DNA from: an uncultured Prevotella sp.
Lineage (GTDB): Bacteria; Bacteroidota; Bacteroidia; Bacteroidales; Bacteroidaceae
Direction: 5' to 3'
Length of the DNA stretch: 53,790 nt
Assembly: GCA_900315775.1 (NCBI GenBank)
Contig: ONAJ01000013.1
Coordinates: 1 to 53,790, forward strand
Positions within the stretch are counted from its first letter, which is position 1. Every line of letters begins with the position of its first letter. The position numbers and the translations under genes are program-made. Positions 41,074 through 49,387 of this stretch are shown here, piece by piece. Below the pieces are notes generated by a model. That model saw nothing but the letters and a program-made list of their open reading frames with translations, did not search any database and was not told the DNA's origin.

Positions 41074-44000
41074 TCACCCAACACCAATAGTTCTCAATGT
41101 GCTGACCGCCTCACAGGCTGTCGGCACATTTTTTATTAACATAGAACGTTTCCCTTTCACCTCGCGGAGCATGCTGCGACGCGTCTCCGTAGTAGCAAAG
41201 TTTATTATCTTGTCGAAGGTCTCACTCTGGTAGTACGGACTATCGTCGTTGCTCACGAAGTAAAGATACATCTGTCCTTGTTTCAGCATTATCTTCTCGC
41301 ATCCCAAACGCTTTCCTAATCTTCTTAGCGTAACAACCTGCAACAGTTCCTCGCCCTCTTTGGGAAGCTCTCCGAAACGGTCACGCAACTCCGTGCGGAA
41401 ACGCTCCACATCGGCATCGCTGCGCAGGTTCTCGAGTTCCCTGTAAAGCAACATCCTCTCACTACTGCTCGGCACATAAACGTCGGGGAAATACATCTCA
41501 AGGTCGCTCTCTATTGTGCAGTCGTCAACATACAAAGCACCTCGTCCCTCGTCCTTCGTCCTTCCTCCTTCCTCCTTCGTAATTCGTCCTTCGTCCTTCG
41601 TCCCTTGTCCCTCATTCCTCAGCTCCACCATAGCCTGCGACAGAATCTTCATGTAAGTCTCGTAGCCCAGGTCCTCCATAAATCCGCTCTGTTCGGCACC
41701 CAACAGGTTACCGGCACCACGAATGTCGAGGTCCTGCATAGAGAGATTAAAGCCGCTACCGAGGTCTGAGAACGTCTCCAAAGCCTCAAGACGACGGCGC
41801 GAATCTACCGAAAGACTTGACAGCGGGGGTGCAAGAAGGAAACAGAAAGCTTTCTTATTAGACCTACCCACACGACCGCGCATCTGGTGCAGGTCGGAGA
41901 GTCCGAACCTGTGGGCATCATTAATTATTATGGTATTTGCATTCGGAATATCTATTCCGTTCTCTACAATTGTCGTTGAAAGTAGCACGTCGTAGTCGTA
42001 GTTCATGAAGTCCACGACAACCTTCTCCAGCTCGTCGGGTTTCATCTGTCCGTGACCTATCGCCACACGTGCGTCGGGCACGTAGCGTGCTATGAGCTGT
42101 GCTATGTGTGCAAGTCCTTTTATGTTGTCGTTTACGAAGAACACCTGTCCGTTGCGCGACATCTCGTATTTTATAGCCTCAGCGATAACCTCTCCCGAGA
42201 ATGTCGTCACCTCCGTATGTATAGGATAGCGGTTTGGTGGTGCTGTGCGTATTATGCTCATATCACGTGCTCCCATCAGCGAGAACTGCAGTGTACGCGG
42301 TATTGGTGTAGCACTCATGGTGAGGGTATCTACGTTGGTCTTCATCTGTCGCAGTTTCTCCTTCACCGACACGCCGAACTTCTGTTCCTCGTCGATGATG
42401 AGCAGTCCGAGGTCCTTGAACTTCACCGACTTCCCAATGAGTTTATGTGTTCCTATGATGATGTCTATGCGTCCTTCCTCAAGGTCTTTAAGCACCTGGG
42501 TGGTCTGCTTTGCTGTTCGTGCCCTGCTGAGATAGTCCACACGTACGGGCATTCCCTTCAGTCTCGACGAGAACGTCTGGTAGTGCTGTAGTGCCAACAC
42601 CGTTGTCGGCACGAGTACAGCGACCTGTTTTGAGTCGCTTGCCGCTTTGAAGGCAGCACGTACAGCTACCTCTGTCTTTCCGAAACCTACGTCGCCACAT
42701 ACCAGTCGGTCCATAGGCTGACTGCTCTCCATATCAGCCTTCACGTCGTTGGTAGCCTTCAGCTGGTCGGGGGTATCTTCGTACAGGAACGACGCCTCCA
42801 GTTCCTGTTGCAGATAGGTGTCTGCTCCGAAGGCGAAGCCCTTCTCCCTACGTCGTGCCGCATAGAGTTTTATCAGGTCGCGTGCTATGTCTTTTATTCG
42901 TTTCTTCGTGCGTTCCTTCATGCGCTCCCACGCCCCCGTGCCGAGTGTTGACAGTCGCGGTTGTGTCTCGCCGTCCTTTCTGCGGTATTTCGATATCTTG
43001 TACAGCGAGTGTATGCTCACGTCAACCTTGTCGTTATTGGCGTAGGTTATGCGTATTGCCTCCTGGAAGTGTCCGTCTTTTATCGGTATGCGTACAAGTC
43101 CTGCAAAGCGTCCCACTCCGAGGTCTATGTGTACCACGTAGTCGCCAATCTCCATCTCTTGTATCTCCTTGAGGGTGAGTGCTGCCTTACCCTTTCGTGC
43201 AACGTCAGAGCGGAGTGTGTATTTATGGAAGCGGTCGAATATCTGGTGGTCTGTAAAGATACACAGTCCTAATGCGTGATTCACGAAACCCTCGTGCAGG
43301 GTGTGGTCCACGGGAGTAAATTCAATAGCTTGCTCCTTTCCTCGCACCTCGCACCTCGCATCTCGCTCCTCTAATATCCCCCTCAATCTGTCTTGCTGTT
43401 TAGGACTGTCGGCAAGGATGTATATCTTGTAGTTGCGCTTTATGTAGTCGCTGAAGGTCTCTATGAGGAGGTCGAAATTCTTATGGAACAGCGGCTGCGG
43501 CTCAATCTCACAATTCACCTCACACCTCGCCTCCTTGTCTCCCTGAACTCCCTGAACTCCTTGTCTCCCTGTCTCCATTTCCTCTCCTCTCTCCTCTCTC
43601 CTCTCTCCTCTAATCATCCCGAACTCCACAGTCCTGAATGCCTTCACCTCGTCATCGAAGTCCTCACCTACGATATCACTTGTATATTGTCGGTTTTTCA
43701 TCGCAACGATGGTGTTCTTCGGCAGGAACTTAAAGAATGATGTAGTCACCTCACTACCCTCCTTCATTTCGGGCACCAGCTCTGCGCTGTCGCGTTTCTC
43801 TTTCGACAGCTGCGAGTCCACCTCGAAGGTTCGTATTGAGTCCACCTCGTCGCCGAAGAAGTCTATGCGGAACGGGTACTCGCTGCTGTACGAGAACACA
43901 TCGACGATACTTCCTCTCACGGCAAACTGTCCTGGTTCATAGACGTAATCTACTTCCGTAAAGCCCAACTCGCGAAGTCGCTCCTCGAGTTTTGCGAAGT

Positions 44001-44466
44001 CGCATTCCTCACCTGCCTTCACCGAGATGGTGACTTGCTCCATGTGTTCTCTTGACACCACCTCTTCGGCAATAGCCTCGGGATAGGTAACCACACACAG
44101 CTGCTTGTCGTTACCACTTGTAAGTGCCGCCATAGCCTCGGTACGCAGTATCTCGTTGGCGGCATCGGGATGTGAGTTTTTCTCCGTCAGTCGCGCCTTC
44201 GTTGACCCCGGAAAGAACAGCACTCCCGAGGTTCCCGTCAACTGCGTCATGTCGTGATAGAAATAGCCTGCCTCGTCGGCATCGTTAAGCACGAAGAGTA
44301 CCGTCTGCGGCGACCTGCGCATAGCGGCAGCAAAGAGTACCGACGCGGCGCTGGCAGCAAGTCCGTTGATTGTGATATGTTGTTTTGAAGTGTCGCTGAG
44401 AGCTTCCGATAGGGCTTTCGCCTGTGGCGAATGGGCGTACAGTTCTATGAGGTCTTCTATTTTCAT
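41074..44466 (-). CDS. mfd: Transcription-repair coupling factor
   Basis: The 1130-residue protein is Mfd, which displaces stalled RNA polymerase and recruits UvrA. Seen in order: UvrB-like N-terminal region (VDYVYEPGQFAVRGSIVDVF in parts YVYEPGQFAVRG and SIVDVFSY), RNA-polymerase-interaction domain (YVVHIDLGVGRFAGL), Walker A GDVGFGKTEVAVRAAFKA (in parts), DEEQKFGV in place of DEEH, TATPIPRTL, the TRG/motif VI GRVGRSNKKAFCFLL, and a C-terminal D7 region. Three low-complexity inserts from tandem arrays (near residues 295-320, 363-377 and 950-975) make the gene unusual. TATCTTTG at 44471-44478 lies just before the ATG. Confidence 0.97.
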   Translation of the reverse strand: MKIEDLIELYAHSPQAKALSEALSDTSKQHITINGLAASAASVLFAAAMRRSPQTVLFVLNDADEAGYFYHDMTQLTGTSGVLFFPGSTKARLTEKNSHPDAANEILRTEAMAALTSGNDKQLCVVTYPEAIAEEVVSREHMEQVTISVKAGEECDFAKLEERLRELGFTEVDYVYEPGQFAVRGSIVDVFSYSSEYPFRIDFFGDEVDSIRTFEVDSQLSKEKRDSAELVPEMKEGSEVTTSFFKFLPKNTIVAMKNRQYTSDIVGEDFDDEVKAFRTVEFGMIRGERREERGEEMETGRQGVQGVQGDKEARCEVNCEIEPQPLFHKNFDLLIETFSDYIKRNYKIYILADSPKQQDRLRGILEERDARCEVRGKEQAIEFTPVDHTLHEGFVNHALGLCIFTDHQIFDRFHKYTLRSDVARKGKAALTLKEIQEMEIGDYVVHIDLGVGRFAGLVRIPIKDGHFQEAIRITYANNDKVDVSIHSLYKISKYRRKDGETQPRLSTLGTGAWERMKERTKKRIKDIARDLIKLYAARRREKGFAFGADTYLQQELEASFLYEDTPDQLKATNDVKADMESSQPMDRLVCGDVGFGKTEVAVRAAFKAASDSKQVAVLVPTTVLALQHYQTFSSRLKGMPVRVDYLSRARTAKQTTQVLKDLEEGRIDIIIGTHKLIGKSVKFKDLGLLIIDEEQKFGVSVKEKLRQMKTNVDTLTMSATPIPRTLQFSLMGARDMSIIRTAPPNRYPIHTEVTTFSGEVIAEAIKYEMSRNGQVFFVNDNIKGLAHIAQLIARYVPDARVAIGHGQMKPDELEKVVVDFMNYDYDVLLSTTIVENGIDIPNANTIIINDAHRFGLSDLHQMRGRVGRSNKKAFCFLLAPPLSSLSVDSRRRLEALETFSDLGSGFNLSMQDLDIRGAGNLLGAEQSGFMEDLGYETYMKILSQAMVELRNEGQGTKDEGRITKEEGGRTKDEGRGALYVDDCTIESDLEMYFPDVYVPSSSERMLLYRELENLRSDADVERFRTELRDRFGELPKEGEELLQVVTLRRLGKRLGCEKIMLKQGQMYLYFVSNDDSPYYQSETFDKIINFATTETRRSMLREVKGKRSMLIKNVPTACEAVSTLRTIGVG
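41541..41617. repeat. Degenerate heptamer array (YTCGTCC type), 11 units, in mfd
   Basis: Eleven consecutive 7-bp words (CTCGTCC, TTCGTCC, TTCCTCC, TTCGTAA, CTTGTCC and CTCATTC variants) encode a Lys/Asp/Glu/Gly-rich segment such as TKDEGRITKEEGGRTKDEGR. Confidence 0.9.
43341..43375. repeat. Heptamer array CTCGCAC in mfd
   Basis: Five 7-bp words (CTCGCAC, CTCGCAC, CTCGCAT, CTCGCTC, CTCTAAT), the last two diverged, encode a short Arg/Asp/Glu/Cys segment (ERDARCEVRGKEQ). Confidence 0.85.
43531..43611. repeat. Mixed array in mfd: CTCCCTGAA-type words followed by TCTCTCC heptamers
   Basis: The first part (43531-43572) uses the same words as the Nif3 gene (CTCCTTGT, CTCCCTGAA twice, CTCCTTGT, CTCCCTGT). 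The second part (about 43581-43611) is a 7-bp period with CC at 43586, 43593, 43600 and 43607. Together they encode RGERREERGEE followed by METGRQGVQGVQG. Confidence 0.9.
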
Positions 44467-44491
44467 GGTGCAAAGATAATATTTTTTTCTT

Positions 44492-44612
44492 ATTTTCCTT
44501 TGGTTTTTCGCTCACTTATGCGTACCTTTAACTACGTTTAAGGTACTTTCGTTCGGAAATACGAAGAAAAATAAATTTTCCTTTGGTTTTTCGCTCACTT
44601 ATGCGTACCTTT
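44492..44612 (+). repeat. 38-bp direct repeat carrying a duplicated promoter
   Basis: Copies at 44492-44529 and 44575-44612 are identical over 38 bp and start 83 bp apart. Each contains CTTTGG, a 20-bp spacer and TACCTTT. The next base is A after copy 1 and G after copy 2, so only the second copy completes the consensus -7 element. Between them lies an inverted repeat GTACCTT/AAGGTAC (44522-44528 and 44540-44546). Confidence 0.93.
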
Positions 44613-44613
44613 G
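44582..44613 (+). promoter_or_regulatory. Promoter of the partner-switching run
   Basis: TTTG (44582-44585), 20-bp spacer, TACCTTTG (44606-44613), 15 bp before the ATG at 44629. It is the intact member of the promoter duplication. Confidence 0.82.
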
Positions 44614-44628
44614 TACAAAATTACTGAT

Positions 44629-45822
44629 ATGAACACCACTTTAACCAATAACAATGGAAACGTAACGCTGCGTATTCGTGGACGTCTGGACACCCTGACA
44701 ACGCAAAGCATAAATGACGAAATAGAGCGTCTGCTAAAAACATGCGGAGAGATAGACCAGCTTACCTGCGACGTTAAAGACGTCGAATATATCTCAAGTT
44801 CCGGACTGCGAATAATGCTCGGTCTTGCTAAGCGCTACACCGACTTCCGCATCATCAACGCCAGCACCGACGTCTATCATGTTTTCGAAATGACGGGCTT
44901 CACAAAGATAATGAACATCGAACGTGTTATGCGCAACATTGACATCACGGGATGCGAAATAATTGGTAGAGGTGGTGTAGGTACCGTTTACCGTATCGAC
45001 GACGAGACTATTATAAAGGTATTCCGCGAAGGCACCACACCCGAAGAGGTGAAGAAAGAAATCTTCGTCTCTAAGGAGGCTTTCATCCTCGGTATGCCTA
45101 CACCCATCTCGTTCGACATCGTAAGGGTAGGCAACTGCTACGGACTTGTTTACGAGCTCCTTAACTCCGCAACACTGAGTACCATCATCAGTCGCGACCC
45201 CGACAATGCCGACAGATACGCCGAAATGTATGCTAATCTGTTCCACACGCTTCATAACATCGAGATTCCAGACACAAACCTGATGCCGAGTGCGCTGGCT
45301 AACGAGAGAAATGCGGTAGAACACATCGCAAAATACTTCGATACCGAAGCAATAGACCTTATGATGCACATCGTGGATAACATTCCTCAGTCGCGTCGAC
45401 TCCTTCATTGCGACCTTCAGACAAAGAACGCTATGATGCAGAACGGCGAACTGATGCTCATCGATATGGGCGAGATGTCATACGGTCACCCACTGCTGGA
45501 CCTCGGACACGCACGCTCCGCAATGTACGACTTCATTGGCAACTACGAAGCTACCATCGGTCTGCCACGCGAGCTGGGCGAGAAGGTGTGGCTGAAGACC
45601 ATGGACTACTACTTCAAAGACCTCGACGCTGCCGACAAGGCACATCGTTGTGACCAGATCCACGTTGTGGCGAAACTGAGAAACTTCACCTGGCTGTCGC
45701 TCAGCGACTCCTTCCCACAGGAGGTCATCAGGGAGTGCCAGGAAGCCTTCAAAGAACGCGTCCTCAAGGAGAAGGACTTCGTACTTGATGTTTGTAAGAC
45801 GTTTAACGACTGGCAAGTATAA
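44629..45822 (+). CDS. STAS domain fused to a small-molecule-kinase-like (APH/TIGR02172-type) domain
   Basis: The 397-residue protein has an N-terminal STAS domain (about 1-100) with the anti-sigma-antagonist signature DVEYISSSGLR (Ser 56-58 candidate phospho-sites). A kinase-like domain follows: GRGGVGTVYR (about 113-122), Lys 130 in TIIKVF, catalytic-loop LLHCDLQTKN (H260, D262, N267) and LIDMGE (D279). The second half resembles aminoglycoside/choline-kinase-type phosphotransferases, in particular the TIGR02172-like group. Such a fusion places a phosphotransferase under partner-switching control. It is first in a tight run with an anti-sigma-type ATPase and a second STAS protein. Its substrate is unknown. 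Confidence 0.85.
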   Translation: MNTTLTNNNGNVTLRIRGRLDTLTTQSINDEIERLLKTCGEIDQLTCDVKDVEYISSSGLRIMLGLAKRYTDFRIINASTDVYHVFEMTGFTKIMNIERVMRNIDITGCEIIGRGGVGTVYRIDDETIIKVFREGTTPEEVKKEIFVSKEAFILGMPTPISFDIVRVGNCYGLVYELLNSATLSTIISRDPDNADRYAEMYANLFHTLHNIEIPDTNLMPSALANERNAVEHIAKYFDTEAIDLMMHIVDNIPQSRRLLHCDLQTKNAMMQNGELMLIDMGEMSYGHPLLDLGHARSAMYDFIGNYEATIGLPRELGEKVWLKTMDYYFKDLDAADKAHRCDQIHVVAKLRNFTWLSLSDSFPQEVIRECQEAFKERVLKEKDFVLDVCKTFNDWQV

Positions 45823-45834
45823 AACATATTACTC

Positions 45835-46260
45835 ATGAGTGAAGAGTTGAATCAAAGCATAACACTACCCAACGACATTGCCGCTGTGCCGCAGTTGACA
45901 AACTTCGTGGACAATGTATGCAGTCGCCTGAATATCGACGGCTCTACGGTGATGCAGATGAACCTCGCACTCGAAGAGGCTGTAGTCAACGTCATGAACT
46001 ACGCCTACCCTAAAGGCAGCAAAGGCGACGTTGACATACGGGCACTGTGCGACGGGGCACAAATGAAGTTCGTGCTCATAGATAGCGGCACACCCTTCGA
46101 CCCCACAAAACACCAGACTCCCGACGTGCAGTTGCCTGCCGACGAGAGGGCTATCGGAGGACTGGGCATCTTCCTCGTAACACAGATTATGGACAATGTG
46201 AGTTACGAGCGACGCAACGAGAAGAACATCCTCACACTATGCAAGAATTTGAAAAACTAA
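45835..46260 (+). CDS. Anti-sigma-factor-type serine kinase (HATPase_c, RsbW/SpoIIAB-like)
   Basis: The 141-residue protein is a single GHKL ATPase domain: N-box NLALEEAVVNVMNYAY (about 43-58, Glu 47, Asn 52), G1 box DSGTPFDP (about 83-90) and G2 box GGLGIFLV (about 108-115). Proteins of this kind phosphorylate a Ser on STAS partners and release or sequester a target. It lies 12 bp after the STAS-kinase gene and 28 bp before the STAS gene. No sigma factor of the SigB type lies nearby, so the output is not evident. Confidence 0.9.
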   Translation: MSEELNQSITLPNDIAAVPQLTNFVDNVCSRLNIDGSTVMQMNLALEEAVVNVMNYAYPKGSKGDVDIRALCDGAQMKFVLIDSGTPFDPTKHQTPDVQLPADERAIGGLGIFLVTQIMDNVSYERRNEKNILTLCKNLKN

Positions 46261-46288
46261 TGTTGAACATTATATATATAATAAGGAT

Positions 46289-46591
46289 ATGACTACAACT
46301 ATTAAAGAACAAGACAATGAGCTGAGAGCTATCCTCGAGGGACGCCTTGACACAGCAGCAGCTACAGAAACAGAAAGGGCATTGCAACCGCTCTACGAGG
46401 CAAATGGCAAGAACATCGTGTTCGACTGCACCAGACTTGACTATATCTCCTCAAGCGGTCTCCGATTGTTGCTCGCAGTACTCAAAAACGCCAAACCAAA
46501 GGGCAGCCACGTATATATCTCTGGCGTCAACGACAACATCAGGAGCGTATTGGCAATGACTGGTTTTACAAACCTCTTTGAATTCAAATAA
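46289..46591 (+). CDS. STAS-domain anti-sigma factor antagonist
   Basis: The 100-residue protein is a complete STAS domain with LEGRLDTAAA near the start and LDYISSSGLRLLLAVLKN (about 50-67); Ser 54-56 include the position phosphorylated in SpoIIAA/RsbV. It probably binds the ATPase encoded just upstream. The next gene starts 2 bp later. Confidence 0.92.
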   Translation: MTTTIKEQDNELRAILEGRLDTAAATETERALQPLYEANGKNIVFDCTRLDYISSSGLRLLLAVLKNAKPKGSHVYISGVNDNIRSVLAMTGFTNLFEFK

Positions 46592-46593
46592 AC

Positions 46594-47658
46594 ATGAGTG
46601 TGCAACTGAGTCCCCACGCAGAGGAAATACTTTCAGCCTATCACGAGAAACTGCCAATACTGCAGAAGTTGGCACAGAAGACGTACGACCAGCTTAACGA
46701 AGTGCTCCGCGCACAAGGTGTGGAGATAAACTCCATAGAACGCAGAGTAAAGACGGAGAAGTCGTTAAGAGGAAAACTCGAGATAAAAGGCGGAAAGTAC
46801 AACACCATCAACGACGTCACCGACCTCGTAGGAATACGTGTTATCACCTACTACACCGACGACGTCGATAAGGTGGCGGCAATAGTGAAGAACCTCTTTA
46901 AGGTAGATTGGGAGAACTCCGTTGACAAACGCAAGCTACACAAACTCGACAGTTTCGGATATAACTCGCTACACTACATCTGTCACCTCAAAAACGAAGA
47001 GGGCGAACTGAAGGATATCCCCTTCGAGATACAGATGAGAACAGCCCTGCAGCACGTATGGTCGGCAATAGAGCACGACATAGGCTACAAAGGCGCTGTA
47101 AAGCTGCCGCCGGAGTTCCGCCGACAGTTCAGCCGTCTGGCAGGAATGTTGGAGCTCGCCGACGACGAGTTCAGTCGTCTGCGTACCATAATGTCCGACT
47201 ACCGACGTATGCTTCAGGGACTCGTAAAGTCAGGACAACTCGACGAGGTACCACTGAGCAAGGAGTCGTTCCGCAACTACCTGGAGCTACAACCATTCAT
47301 GCGCCTTAACAAACGCATCGCTGCCGTCAACCAGGCAGAGCTCTTCCCCGCCCCGTTCATGTCGTACCTCCCACTGCTCGAGGACTTCGGCTTCGAAACC
47401 CTCGGCGACGTACAACGCTTCGTCGATGACAATAGCGACGATGCCTACCAGCTGGCACTCTCCGACCTGGCGGTAACCGACCTCGACATCCTCTCGGACA
47501 CCGTGGGTCTGCAGAACCTCTGCTTCGTACACGTAGTGAAGAATGGAGGAGGCATCAAAGAGCTGAAACGTGTATATGACAAGATATACGGAACACACGA
47601 CGACAACACCTCGCTGGCAGAGAAAACACTTCAGCAAACAGGCAATATTCTTAAATAA
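46594..47658 (+). CDS. RelA/SpoT-domain (alarmone synthetase-like) protein
   Basis: The 354-residue protein has a (p)ppGpp synthetase domain with the catalytic set: RVKTEKSLRGKL (R51, K53, S57), DLVGIRVI (D77, R82), LDSFGYNSLHYI (about 118-129) and EIQMRTALQHVWSAIEHDIGYK in parts EIQMRTALQHVW and AIEHDIGYK (about 145-166). No HD hydrolase domain precedes it, so it is synthesis-only like small alarmone synthetases. It is longer than those (usually 200-260), with an extra helical C-terminal part of about 150 residues. It follows the STAS gene by 2 bp. Confidence 0.9.
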   Translation: MSVQLSPHAEEILSAYHEKLPILQKLAQKTYDQLNEVLRAQGVEINSIERRVKTEKSLRGKLEIKGGKYNTINDVTDLVGIRVITYYTDDVDKVAAIVKNLFKVDWENSVDKRKLHKLDSFGYNSLHYICHLKNEEGELKDIPFEIQMRTALQHVWSAIEHDIGYKGAVKLPPEFRRQFSRLAGMLELADDEFSRLRTIMSDYRRMLQGLVKSGQLDEVPLSKESFRNYLELQPFMRLNKRIAAVNQAELFPAPFMSYLPLLEDFGFETLGDVQRFVDDNSDDAYQLALSDLAVTDLDILSDTVGLQNLCFVHVVKNGGGIKELKRVYDKIYGTHDDNTSLAEKTLQQTGNILK

Positions 47659-47666
47659 CAGACCCC

Positions 47667-48404
47667 ATGAGCGACAGCATAGTTATCATACCCACCTATA
47701 ACGAGAAAGAGAATATAGAGAAGATTATACGCGCCATATTCTCACTCGAAAAAGAGTTCCACATCCTCGTCATCGACGACGGCTCCCCCGACGGCACAGC
47801 AGCCATCGTCAAGGGACTTATGGCACAGGAATTCTCCGACCGTCTGTTCATCCTTGAACGCAGCGGAAAACTGGGACTCGGAACAGCCTACATCACGGGC
47901 TTCAAGTGGGCACTGCAGCATACCTACGAATACATCTTCGAGATGGATGCCGACTTCAGTCACGACCCCAACGACCTGCCCCGCCTCTATAGCGCCTGCG
48001 CCGACGAGGGCTACGACGTCGCCATAGGCTCGCGTTACGTCAGCGGAGTCAATGTAGTCAACTGGCCTATAGGAAGAGTCCTCATGAGCTATTTCGCCTC
48101 GAAGTACGTGCGTATCGTCACAGGCTTCAAAGTCCACGACACCACCGCTGGCTTCAAGTGCTACCGTCGCAAGGTCCTCCAGACCATAGAACTCGACAAG
48201 ATACGCTTCAAGGGCTACGCCTTCCAGATTGAGATGAAGTTCACCGCCTACAAGATAGGCTTCCGCATAAAAGAAGTACCAGTAATCTTCGTCAACCGCA
48301 GAGAAGGCGTCAGCAAGATGTCGGGCGGCATCTTCGGCGAAGCATTCTTCGGTGTTATGCGACTGCGCTGGGACGGCTGGTTCCGCAAATATCCCAAGCT
48401 ATGA
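47667..48404 (+). CDS. Polyprenol-phosphate mannosyltransferase-type family 2 glycosyltransferase
   Basis: The 245-residue protein is a single GT2 domain of the DPM1 type: IIPTYNEKENI (about 6-16), VIDDGSPDGT (about 36-45), MDADFSHDP (about 92-100, DxD), GSRYVSG and the GYAFQIEM segment (about 178-185). Such enzymes transfer a sugar from a nucleotide donor to polyprenyl phosphate at the cytoplasmic membrane. The gene is 8 bp after the RelA/SpoT gene and overlaps plsC by 4 bp. Confidence 0.92.
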   Translation: MSDSIVIIPTYNEKENIEKIIRAIFSLEKEFHILVIDDGSPDGTAAIVKGLMAQEFSDRLFILERSGKLGLGTAYITGFKWALQHTYEYIFEMDADFSHDPNDLPRLYSACADEGYDVAIGSRYVSGVNVVNWPIGRVLMSYFASKYVRIVTGFKVHDTTAGFKCYRRKVLQTIELDKIRFKGYAFQIEMKFTAYKIGFRIKEVPVIFVNRREGVSKMSGGIFGEAFFGVMRLRWDGWFRKYPKL

Positions 48405-49132
48405 AGTACCTCTACAGAATATATCAGATATTTATCGCCCTCCCCGTCACCGTACTCTGGACAATGATTATTGCCGCTATGGTAGGTCTTGGCACCACCT
48501 TCGGCAACGGTCACTATTGGGGCTACTACCCGGGCAAGTGGTGGGCGTGGTTCATCCTGCGGCTCCTCTTCATCCCCGTCAAGGTAGAGGGCGAAGAGAA
48601 CCTTCGCGACGGCGAGTCCTACGTCTTCGTAGCTAACCATCAAGGCGCCTTCGACATATTCCTCATCTACGGTCACCTCTGTCGTCCCTTTAAGTGGATG
48701 ATGAAGTACCAGCTGCGACGCATACCCTTCGTAGGCTATGCCTGCGAGAAGTCGCACCAGATATTCGTCGATAAACGTGGCGCCTCGAAGATTCGCAAGA
48801 CCTACGACCAGGCACGCGAGATACTCCGTGAGGGTACCTCGCTGATGGTATTCCCCGAGGGCGAACGCTCCTTCACCGGCAATATGGGAGAGTTCCGCCG
48901 TGGTGCCTTCATGCTTGCCGACGAGCTTCAACTGCCCGTCGTCCCACTAACCATCAACGGCTCCTTCAATATCATGCCCCGCATGCGCGACTGGCACTTC
49001 GTCAACTGGCACCCCCTCACACTCACCATCCACGCACCCATCCCGCCACAAGGCAGCGGTGCCGACAACATTCACCACGCTATGGAAGAAAGCTATAAAG
49101 CCATTAAATCAAAACTCACAATAACACATTAA
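48401..49132 (+). CDS. 1-acylglycerol-3-phosphate acyltransferase (PlsC family)
   Basis: The 243-residue protein has an N-terminal membrane segment (about 6-30), the acyltransferase HX4D motif in VANHQGAFDIF (about 76-86), and a FPEGERSFTG motif III (about 150-159). It would acylate lysophosphatidate in phospholipid synthesis. It is last in the run that starts at 44629, its ATG overlapping the glycosyltransferase stop. Confidence 0.92.
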   Translation: MKYLYRIYQIFIALPVTVLWTMIIAAMVGLGTTFGNGHYWGYYPGKWWAWFILRLLFIPVKVEGEENLRDGESYVFVANHQGAFDIFLIYGHLCRPFKWMMKYQLRRIPFVGYACEKSHQIFVDKRGASKIRKTYDQAREILREGTSLMVFPEGERSFTGNMGEFRRGAFMLADELQLPVVPLTINGSFNIMPRMRDWHFVNWHPLTLTIHAPIPPQGSGADNIHHAMEESYKAIKSKLTITH

Positions 49133-49173
49133 AAGCCTCACGATTAGACAAAAGATCTAAATACGTGAGGCTT
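49133..49173 (-). terminator. Terminator of tRNA-Phe
   Basis: 10-bp stem AAGCCTCACG/CGTGAGGCTT (49133-49142 with 49164-49173), an inner TTAGA/TCTAA stem, followed by TTAATG on the minus strand. It may also stop plus-strand transcription from plsC. Confidence 0.72.
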
Positions 49174-49189
49174 CATCGAAAGGAGGAAG

Positions 49190-49262
49190 TGGTACCTCCA
49201 GGAATCGAACCGGGGACACACGGATTTTCAGTCCGATGCTCTACCAACTGAGCTAAGGCACC
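49190..49262 (-). tRNA. tRNA-Phe (GAA)
   Basis: Minus-strand 73-nt cloverleaf: acceptor GGTGCCT paired with AGGTACC, D arm with AGTTGGTAGA, anticodon loop CTGAAAA (anticodon GAA), T arm with GGTTCGATTC. The CCA end is not encoded. Confidence 0.98.
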
Positions 49263-49295
49263 ATTGTGTCACTGCAATCCCTTCGTTTGCGGTTG

Positions 49296-49327
49296 CAAAG
49301 GTACAACAAAAAAAATAACCCACCAAA
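49296..49327 (-). promoter_or_regulatory. Promoter of tRNA-Phe
   Basis: Minus-strand TTTG (49324-49327), 20-bp spacer, TACCTTTG (49296-49303), about 30 bp upstream of the mature tRNA. Confidence 0.8.
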
Positions 49328-49387
49328 CTTTTGGCGGATTATTTTTAATTAGACCTTAAAAAAGTCGTTAAGACTATTTAGTTTTTG

